Assembly: GCA_021801125.1 (NCBI GenBank)
Contig: JAJYYI010000071.1
Coordinates: 1 to 40,341 of the forward strand
Direction: 5' to 3'
DNA length: 40,341 bases
Source: Deltaproteobacteria bacterium
Lineage (GTDB): Bacteria; Desulfobacterota; Binatia; Binatales; Binataceae
The notes under the pieces are model-generated. The model did no database searches. It saw only the letters and a list, made by a program, of their open reading frames with translations, and was not told the DNA's origin. Positions 34,549 to 40,341 of this stretch are shown in pieces. Made by a program: the position numbers and the translations under genes. How positions within the stretch are numbered: position 1 is the stretch's first letter; each line of letters starts with the position of its first letter.

Positions 34549-35922
34549 ATGAGTTCTGGAATCCGCGCCGCATTGACGGTGCTCCCGATGCTCGGTTTGT
34601 TGACGACGGCGTGCGCGGCTCACAAGCGCCATAAGCCGGTACCTTTGCCAGCTCCGCCCCCGCGCGCCGTCGTGGGGCCGTTCTTGCTGCCGGCGCAAGT
34701 CAGGGTGGTAGCGTTTCACCGCCTGCCTGAGCAATTTAACACCCCGATTCCGCCCGTATGGCAAGCCGACGGCCAAGCGCTGTCGCTTTTGCAGATTACC
34801 CCGGCCGGAGCGAAGGTCGCGCGTTTCGGCGGCGCAAGCCTTCGCGAGGAAAAGCCCTTTGACCTGAGCATGCAAAGTGGCAGCAAAGACCAGCCGTCGC
34901 CCCTCTCGCAACTCGACTTCGCGATCGACCTGCAGGGCGCCAGGCTTGCGGTGGTCGCGAATGACGCTTCGGACAACTCGGTCAAGGTGTTCGTTCGTCC
35001 TCTGGAGCCCGACGCAAAAGTCGATCTGGTCGCCACTTTTCCGGGCCAAGTTGAGAGCGCGGCTATATCGTGGCTGAGCCCGGATGACCTTTTGCTCGGC
35101 CTCAGCGCCACGCGGCCGACGGATAGCGCCGCCGCCAGCGCGGAATTCGCCGGCATCTACCGCTTGAGCACGAAGGTTCACGGCGATAACTCGCAGTTCG
35201 TGCTCGATTGCACGCGGCCCATCAACCCCACTCGCTTCGTGCTGAGCCCGCACGGGCGCGCCTTGGTGAACTCCAGCAGGGGCACCGCGGTTTACCTGCT
35301 GGACTTCGAACGCTTCGCATGCCGGCGCGTGGCGCTCCCCTCTTTCGCACGGATGCAGGTTCTCGGATGGGACGGAGACGACAGCCGGATACTCTACGCA
35401 TCAGTCCTGAGCGCGCGCTTCAGCGACGAGCTGGCGGTCTTCGAGCTGGAGTTCGGCAATAATCAGCGCAGACGAATCGGCGCGCCGATGGCGAATGCCG
35501 CGTATACCAAGAGCGGGAAGATCGTTATTCCGGGTAGTCAAAGACTAAGCCCCGCGCTTCTCAGAGCTAAGCCTGACATGCTGGTGCCGGTCCAACTCGG
35601 CGTCTTCGACAAAGCGGCATCCGAGATCACCATATATCCGCTGGGCTTGTGGACCGGGGCCGCGATGATGGCCCAGGCCAGGCTTGCCTATTCCGCGGCG
35701 GCGGACGCGGCGGCGGTCGATGTGGCCGTTCCCGTGGGAAATCAGATCACCCAGGAACTCGTAGAGTTCTCGCTGGCCAGCCGTCATGCTGAATCAATCA
35801 CGACCGCCAGGGTCAATCAGCGGCTTGTGTATAGCTGGTCTCCCTCCGGCTCTCGCCTGGCAATTTGCGACTGCGCGAGCGAGCAGGGTAATCTGCTGGT
35901 CGTCGAACCGCCCCTGAAATGA
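34549..35922 (+). CDS. Putative lipoprotein with a beta-propeller-like body, function unknown
   Basis: 457 residues. The N-terminus (hydrophobic 7-21, then LLTTAC) is a possible lipoprotein signal with Cys22. A Pro-rich linker follows, then a long body of repeated strand-rich blocks that end in short D/G turns: PPVWQADGQALSLLQ, AIDLQGARLAVVANDASDNSVKVFV, AISWLSPDDLLLGL, RFVLSPHGRALVN, VLGWDGDDSRILYAS, YSWSPSGSRLAICDC. Such S-P-D-G/x-L-A repeats are typical of TolB/WD40-type propellers, so I call it propeller-like by pattern only. The gene is divergent from sppA and converges with hisA. No enzyme motif was seen. Confidence 0.75.
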   Translation: MSSGIRAALTVLPMLGLLTTACAAHKRHKPVPLPAPPPRAVVGPFLLPAQVRVVAFHRLPEQFNTPIPPVWQADGQALSLLQITPAGAKVARFGGASLREEKPFDLSMQSGSKDQPSPLSQLDFAIDLQGARLAVVANDASDNSVKVFVRPLEPDAKVDLVATFPGQVESAAISWLSPDDLLLGLSATRPTDSAAASAEFAGIYRLSTKVHGDNSQFVLDCTRPINPTRFVLSPHGRALVNSSRGTAVYLLDFERFACRRVALPSFARMQVLGWDGDDSRILYASVLSARFSDELAVFELEFGNNQRRRIGAPMANAAYTKSGKIVIPGSQRLSPALLRAKPDMLVPVQLGVFDKAASEITIYPLGLWTGAAMMAQARLAYSAAADAAAVDVAVPVGNQITQELVEFSLASRHAESITTARVNQRLVYSWSPSGSRLAICDCASEQGNLLVVEPPLK

Positions 35923-35938
35923 GCAAACAAAAGCGAGG

Positions 35939-36703
35939 TTAATGCGCGCCGCTTTGAGGGTCGTGCGCTTGTTCAGCCGCGCCGATCGCCTCAGCAAGCG
36001 TGAAGCGGTGTTCGTACAGGGCGCGGCCGATGATCACGCCCACGACCCCCTGAGGCGAAATTGCGCTGAGCGCCCGAATGTCGGCGAGCGAGGCGACGCC
36101 GCCGGAGGCTATCAGCGGCGCCCCAAGCCGGGCGGCGAAGGCAGCCAGTGCCTCGGCGTCGACGCCGCGCTCGGTGCCGTCGCGTAGAATATCGGTCGCG
36201 ATGATCGCGACCACGCCGGCTTCGCGCAACCGCAGCGCGACCTCCTCCAACGGCACGGCGCAGGTCTCTTCCCATGCGTTTATCGCAACGTGACCGGAGC
36301 GCGAGTCGATTACGCCCAGCACGCGGCCTGGCCAAGCTCGCGCGGCGTCATGCGCGAGCTTCGGGTTGAGCACCGCCGCCGAGCCAAGCGAAACGTAGTC
36401 GGCGCCCGCGTCGAACACGGCCTCGATTGATTTCATCGAGCGCAGTCCTCCGCTTGCCTCGAGCGCGCATCGCACCTCCCCGCGCATCCGTCGCAGTGCG
36501 TCAAGGTTGCGCGGCTCGGCCGCCCGCGCACCGTCCAAATCAACGACGTGGATTACGCGCGCGCCATCGCGCTCGAACTCTGCCGCCGTCGCAGCCGGGT
36601 CATCGCCGTAAACCGTGGTGTGGGCGAAATCTCCCTGCGTCAAACGCACGACCCGGCCCGCTCTAAGGTCGATAGCCGGAATGACGGTGAAACTATCGAA
36701 CAA
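35939..36703 (-). CDS. hisA: Phosphoribosylformimino-AICAR-phosphate isomerase
   Basis: 254 residues of a TIM barrel. Catalytic Asp12 (PAIDLRAG) and Asp133 (VIDSRSG) are both present, and the two phosphate-binding repeats GDDPAATAAEF and SGGVASLADIRAL fit. HisA opens the ribose ring of ProFAR in the fourth step of histidine synthesis. TTG at 36703 is the start, with AGGAG eight bases upstream. hisB lies 188 bases upstream and hisF and hisH, its usual partners, are absent from the window. The gene ends 17 bases from the convergent lipoprotein gene. Confidence 0.95.
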   Translation of the reverse strand: MFDSFTVIPAIDLRAGRVVRLTQGDFAHTTVYGDDPAATAAEFERDGARVIHVVDLDGARAAEPRNLDALRRMRGEVRCALEASGGLRSMKSIEAVFDAGADYVSLGSAAVLNPKLAHDAARAWPGRVLGVIDSRSGHVAINAWEETCAVPLEEVALRLREAGVVAIIATDILRDGTERGVDAEALAAFAARLGAPLIASGGVASLADIRALSAISPQGVVGVIIGRALYEHRFTLAEAIGAAEQAHDPQSGAH

Positions 36704-36891
36704 GCGATAAACTCCTGAACGGTAATGGCATCTCTCGCCGATATGGTTGCGACTGACGGGTAATCAACTGAGACTTTACCCTTTGCGGCAGGCGGCGGAA
36801 CCGGCGCCTACCGCGCTTTCTCGCGCGCTCTGGCGGCAGCCTGGATGGGTATTCGCGCGCAATTGCGGTTAAGTATCCGCTCCGCGCAAGG
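36704..36891. other. Gap between hisB and hisA where hisH would be expected
   Basis: 188 bases, too short for hisH (about 600). Translations on either strand show no glutamine amidotransferase motif. The sequence is GC-rich with no clear hairpin followed by a T-run. The hisA ribosome site lies at its end. Confidence 0.6.
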
Positions 36892-37578
36892 CTATGAGAG
36901 CGTCCCCTTAGTCGAGAGGATACCGTCCAGCCGCGGCTCGACCGCGGTCGCCTGGTCCATCGCCCGCGCAAGCGCCTTGAAAGCCGCTTCGACGATATGA
37001 TGGGGATTGCGCCCGCTATGCAGGACGAGGTGCAGATTCATTCCCGCCTCGTCGCAGAACGCCTTCATGAAATCATGCACGAGTTCGGTCTGAAACGTGC
37101 CGATAAGCTCTTGTTTGATCGGGACTTGGTACACCAGGCAGGGACGCCCGCTTATATCGACCACCGCGGTGCACAGCGCCTCGTCCAAGGGCACTGTCGC
37201 GTTGCCGAAGCGCCGAATCCCGGAGCGGTCGCCGAGCGCCTCGCGAAAGGCGCGCCCCAGCACCAAGCCGACGTCCTCGACCGTATGATGGTCATCGACC
37301 TCAAGGTCGCCGGTCGCATGTACGCTCAGATCGAAGAATCCGTGGCGCGAGAAGCTCTCCAACATATGGTTGAGAAACGGCACGCCCGTTGAGATCTCGC
37401 CGCGTCCGAGTCCGTCGAGCGCAAGGCGCGCGGCGACCTTGGTTTCTCGCGTCGCGCGTTCGATTTCGGCCGTGCGCGCGGGTTTTGCCACTGCCGCGGC
37501 GGCGGCGCGAGGCTCGGCCGCTGCGGCGCGCTCGCGCTTGAGCTCATGCCCGCGAACGCTCGAAAGCTTGTTGCTCAT
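36892..37578 (-). CDS. hisB: Imidazoleglycerol-phosphate dehydratase
   Basis: 228 residues from ATG 37578 (GAGG nine bases upstream; a TTG at 37593 is also possible). The manganese-binding motifs are intact: DDHHTVEDVG at about 99-108 and GRNPHHIVEAAFKALARA at about 190-207, plus the LNHMLESFSRHG segment. It removes water from imidazoleglycerol phosphate. The first 37 residues are an Ala/Glu/Arg-rich extension not found in the usual 195-residue enzyme. The gene is monofunctional (no phosphatase domain). It follows hisD by 45 bases and precedes hisA by 188. Confidence 0.95.
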   Translation of the reverse strand: MSNKLSSVRGHELKRERAAAAEPRAAAAAVAKPARTAEIERATRETKVAARLALDGLGRGEISTGVPFLNHMLESFSRHGFFDLSVHATGDLEVDDHHTVEDVGLVLGRAFREALGDRSGIRRFGNATVPLDEALCTAVVDISGRPCLVYQVPIKQELIGTFQTELVHDFMKAFCDEAGMNLHLVLHSGRNPHHIVEAAFKALARAMDQATAVEPRLDGILSTKGTLS

Positions 37579-37623
37579 CCCGTCTTGCCTCAATTCTCCA
37601 TGGCCGTCCTGACGCGGTCTGCG

Positions 37624-38934
37624 CTAGTCCGCCGCGTTGCTCGCGAGCCTCAGCTCTATCGCTCGGGCGTGGCCCTCCAACCCTTCCAGCCGCGCCAGCC
37701 GCGCCACTGTCGGTCCAAGCTTCCTCAGCGCGGAGGCCGATGCCTCGATTATACTGCTGCGCTTGACGAAATCGTAAACCCCCAAGGGCGAGGCGAAGCG
37801 CGCCGCTCCCGCAGTGGGCAGCACGTGGTTGGGGCCGGCCAGGTAATCGCCGAGAGGAGCCGGGCTGTGCGATCCAATAAATATGGCGCCCGCCGTTCGC
37901 GCCATTTTTGCCCATCGCCGCGCGTCGCTGAGTTCCAGCTCCAAATGCTCCGGGGCGATTTGGTTGGCCAGCGCGAAGGCCTCTTCGACGTCGGCGACGA
38001 CGATCAAGGCGCCGTTGCGCAGCAGCGCGGTCCGCACGCTTCGCGCGCGCGGCAAGGTGCCGAGCGCGTCCGAGAGCGCAGCGCTGACTGCTTCGGCAAG
38101 CTTCGCCGACGGGGTCGCCAGAATTGCGCATTCGTCGCCCGAGCCGTGCTCGGCCTGAGCGATAAGATCGGCCGCGACCCAACGAGGATTCGCCGTGTCG
38201 TCAGCGATGATCATGACCTCGCTCGGTCCGGCGACGGTGTCGATATCGACCGTCCCGAAGACCAGACGCTTGGCGGCTTGGACATAGGCATTGCCGGGGC
38301 CGACGATTTTGTCCACCGCGCCGATCGTCTCGGTGCCGTACGCGAGCGCCGCTACGGCCTGCGCTCCTCCCACGCGGTACACTTCAGTGACTCCGGCGAG
38401 CGCAGCGGCCGCCAGCACCGCGGCTTCGCCAGGCCCGGGCCGCAGCGGTGAGACCATCACCACTTCTGGCACTCCCGCAACCGCCGCCGGAATCGCGTTC
38501 ATCAGCACCGAAGAGGGGTACGAGGCCTGTCCGCCCGGAACGTAAATTCCCACGCGGGCCATAGGCCGCACGATCTGTCCCAACCGGATGCCGACTTCGT
38601 CGCGATAGGCGAAGGACCTCTCCAGCTCGCGGCGATGAAAATCACGGATACGTCGCGCGGCGAGCGCCAGGGCGCGCCGCTCGGCGACCGGCAGCGCAGA
38701 GGTTGCCGCCTCTAGTTGCTGCGGCTTGACCTTAAGCGCCTGCGCGCTCAACTCCACGCGGTCCAAGCGCTTGGTCAGCGCCAAGAGCGCGCGGTCGCCG
38801 CCGCGCCTGACGGCAGCGACGATACGCGCCGCCGCGGCTTCCACGCGCGGGTTGCCGGTTCGTCGCCGGGCGCGCAGCGAAGTCATCCATCGCTTAAACT
38901 CGTTGCTTGAGGAGGAAAAAAGCCTGAGCTTCAT
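37624..38934 (-). CDS. hisD: Histidinol dehydrogenase
   Basis: 436 residues. The zinc site motifs are present: [10 protein letters not shown] at about 258-267 (Gln and His ligands), PEHLEL at about 330-335 and [20 protein letters not shown] at about 370-389, and [12 protein letters not shown] at about 234-245 is conserved. It oxidises histidinol to histidine in two NAD steps. The ATG overlaps the murA stop codon by four bases (ATGA), so the two are translationally coupled. hisB follows after 45 bases. Confidence 0.96.
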   Translation of the reverse strand: MKLRLFSSSSNEFKRWMTSLRARRRTGNPRVEAAAARIVAAVRRGGDRALLALTKRLDRVELSAQALKVKPQQLEAATSALPVAERRALALAARRIRDFHRRELERSFAYRDEVGIRLGQIVRPMARVGIYVPGGQASYPSSVLMNAIPAAVAGVPEVVMVSPLRPGPGEAAVLAAAALAGVTEVYRVGGAQAVAALAYGTETIGAVDKIVGPGNAYVQAAKRLVFGTVDIDTVAGPSEVMIIADDTANPRWVAADLIAQAEHGSGDECAILATPSAKLAEAVSAALSDALGTLPRARSVRTALLRNGALIVVADVEEAFALANQIAPEHLELELSDARRWAKMARTAGAIFIGSHSPAPLGDYLAGPNHVLPTAGAARFASPLGVYDFVKRSSIIEASASALRKLGPTVARLARLEGLEGHARAIELRLASNAAD

Positions 38935-40199
38935 TCGGCGCTACCGTCTTTCACCCGTTCGATTTCGGCGCCCGCGCCGGCGAGTTTTCGTTCCAACGCT
39001 TCGTAACCGCGGTCCAGATGATACACGCGGCTGATGTGCGTCTCGCCCTCGGCGGCCAAGCCCGCGAGCACCAACCCCATGCTGGCCCGCAGGTCGGTTG
39101 CCATCACAGGCGCTCCGCTCAGACGCGCAACGCCGCGGACAATCGCGGTGGGCCCTTTAATCACAATGTCGGCGCCCATCCGGCAAAGCTCCGGCGCGTG
39201 CATAAAGCGATTTTCGAACACCGTCTCGTTGATCACCGAAGTGCCTTCAGCCTTGGCCAACAGCGCCATCATCTGCGCCTGCAGATCGGTAGGAAAGCCC
39301 GGGTAAGGCAGCGTGCGCAGCTCTACCGGCTGCAGCGGCCTTGGGGCGGCGACCCGCATACCGCCGTCTTCCGGCGCGACGCTCACGCCGGCTTCTCTGA
39401 GCTTAGCGATTACCGCCTCAAGATGTTCGGCCGGAGTGTCGCGGATCAACAGACTGCCGCCGGTGATCGCCGCCGCGACCATCATCGAGGCCGCCTCGAT
39501 TCGGTCGGTGATTATACGATGTTGTGTGCCGTGCAACCGCTCGACACCGTCGATTACGATCACATGGCTGCCCGCGCCTCGGATTTGCGCGCCCATCGCC
39601 ACCAGCATCCCGGCGAGGTCGCAGACTTCCGGCTCGCGGGCCGCATTCTCGATGACCGTACGGCCGCGCGCCAACACCGCCGCCATCAGGATATTTTCCG
39701 TCGCCCCTACGGAGGGCGTGTCGAGCCAAATCCGCGTCCCGGTCAGCCGGTCCGCGTGGGCCTCGAAGTATCCGTGCCGCAGTTGGACCCGGGCGCCGAG
39801 GGCGCGGATGCCGGCGACGTGCAGGTTGACCGGCCGTGCGCCGATCGCGCATCCGCCAGGCGTCGCCACCCTGGCTTTGCGCACGCGCGCCAGTAGAGGC
39901 CCCAGCACCACGAAGGAAGCGCGCATGGTCTTGACCAGGTGGTAAGGCGCGTCATGCGAGACTATTTGCTCAGCGCATAATTCAAGCTCGTGGTCGCCGA
40001 GCCATCGATGCGCCACACCGAGAGTGGCGAGCAGCGCGAGCGCCGTGCGCACGTCGCCCAGCCGCGGCACGTTGCTGAGCCTGATCGGCTCCTCGGTAAG
40101 CAGCGACGCCATCAAGATCGGCAGCGTAGCGTTTTTGCTTCCACTCAGCCTAATCGTGCCATTGAGCGGCCTACCGCCAAGGATTATTAGCTTGTCCAC
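38931..40199 (-). CDS. murA: UDP-N-acetylglucosamine 1-carboxyvinyltransferase
   Basis: 422 residues of the two-domain EPSP-synthase fold. Active-site Lys22 is in SKNATLP, and the catalytic, fosfomycin-target Cys117 is in PGGCAIGARPV. GFPTDLQAQMMAL, the late family motif, is at about 300-312. The enzyme starts peptidoglycan synthesis by adding enolpyruvate to UDP-GlcNAc. GTG at 40199 is the likely start; an in-frame TGA lies six bases upstream. murA next to hisD is a known arrangement in several deltaproteobacterial-type genomes, usually with hisG between them, which is missing here. Confidence 0.96.
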   Translation of the reverse strand: MDKLIILGGRPLNGTIRLSGSKNATLPILMASLLTEEPIRLSNVPRLGDVRTALALLATLGVAHRWLGDHELELCAEQIVSHDAPYHLVKTMRASFVVLGPLLARVRKARVATPGGCAIGARPVNLHVAGIRALGARVQLRHGYFEAHADRLTGTRIWLDTPSVGATENILMAAVLARGRTVIENAAREPEVCDLAGMLVAMGAQIRGAGSHVIVIDGVERLHGTQHRIITDRIEAASMMVAAAITGGSLLIRDTPAEHLEAVIAKLREAGVSVAPEDGGMRVAAPRPLQPVELRTLPYPGFPTDLQAQMMALLAKAEGTSVINETVFENRFMHAPELCRMGADIVIKGPTAIVRGVARLSGAPVMATDLRASMGLVLAGLAAEGETHISRVYHLDRGYEALERKLAGAGAEIERVKDGSAE

Positions 40200-40274
40200 A
40201 GCTCACTGCCCGAGATTCGGCAGAACCTTTATAGCAGGACACCTTGCACGCTCAAAAGAGCGAACTTCTTCGGT

Positions 40275-40341
40275 GTGACGACGGCGTACGATGCGCGCAG
40301 GATTAGCCGATGGTACGGCGACATTGTGATTAAAGGGCCCA
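40275..40341 (+). CDS. Possible start of a gene running off the right edge
   Basis: GTG at 40275 opens a frame of 22 codons that stays open to the window end (VTTAYDARRISRWYGDIVIKGP). Divergent to murA. The frame is also open upstream to 40200. It has protein-like composition but is too short to identify, and no ribosome site is clear. Confidence 0.2.
   Translation, partial: MTTAYDARRISRWYGDIVIKGP

Noticed and set aside
37546-38451. Plus-strand ORF of 301 codons
   Set aside because: Antisense to hisD; no recognisable family.
39018-39896. Plus-strand ORF of 292 codons
   Set aside because: Antisense to murA; Arg/Gln/His-rich shadow.

Overview
The window is about 40 kb of GC-rich, gene-dense bacterial chromosome. 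The organism has an outer membrane: there is an Omp85-type beta-barrel, an AgmX/BON-domain protein, lipoprotein-like signals and periplasmic lactonase-type enzymes. It is mostly an aerobic or metabolically broad gene set (enoyl-CoA hydratase family, dienelactone hydrolase, cyclase-family hydrolase, SDR). No rRNA, tRNA, phage, transposase or CRISPR array was seen. The mix suggests a Deltaproteobacteria-like or Binatota/Desulfobacterota-type lineage, but that is inference: no phylogenetic marker was compared.

Left part (1-11,000, all minus strand). A zinc-ribbon/TM/AgmX-like/BON protein runs off the left edge. Next comes a small cluster of an outer-membrane barrel, a very well conserved UDP-sulfoquinovose synthase (SqdB/SQD1 type) and a GalE-like epimerase, which together look like a sulfosugar or sulfolipid locus. 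Upstream lies an ArsB/NhaD-superfamily transporter, preceded by an overlapping histidine kinase/NtrC-type regulator pair.

Middle (11,300-26,100). On the plus strand are an MFS transporter with a candidate 13-codon leader ORF and a Kef-type antiporter fused to two USP domains. A cyclase-family hydrolase and a methyltransferase overlap on the minus strand, followed by a lone ABC ATPase. A four-gene Gld-type ABC cluster (ATPase, permease, GldG-like, DUF4340) follows. Then come an exported AHL-lactonase-like protein, YjbQ, a small unknown protein behind a strong Fur-box-like palindrome, a degenerate bacterioferritin-like protein, and a pteridine-reductase-like SDR. The Fur-like site and the ferritin-like gene lie within 1 kb of each other and may form an iron-linked patch.

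Right part (26,100-40,341). Here are a DMT transporter with a 23-histidine tail, an MFS transporter with a PNPOx-fold protein, a dienelactone hydrolase fused to an NTF2-like domain, and a crotonase-family protein coupled to a DUF192 protein. SppA and an unrecognised propeller-like lipoprotein follow. The end is a minus-strand murA-hisD-hisB-hisA run from which hisG, hisH and hisF are missing.

I found no clear-cut new defence or mobile system. The best leads are the sulfoquinovose locus with its barrel, the Fur-like site with the small unknown gene, the altered metal ligands of the ferritin-like protein, and several unusual domain fusions.
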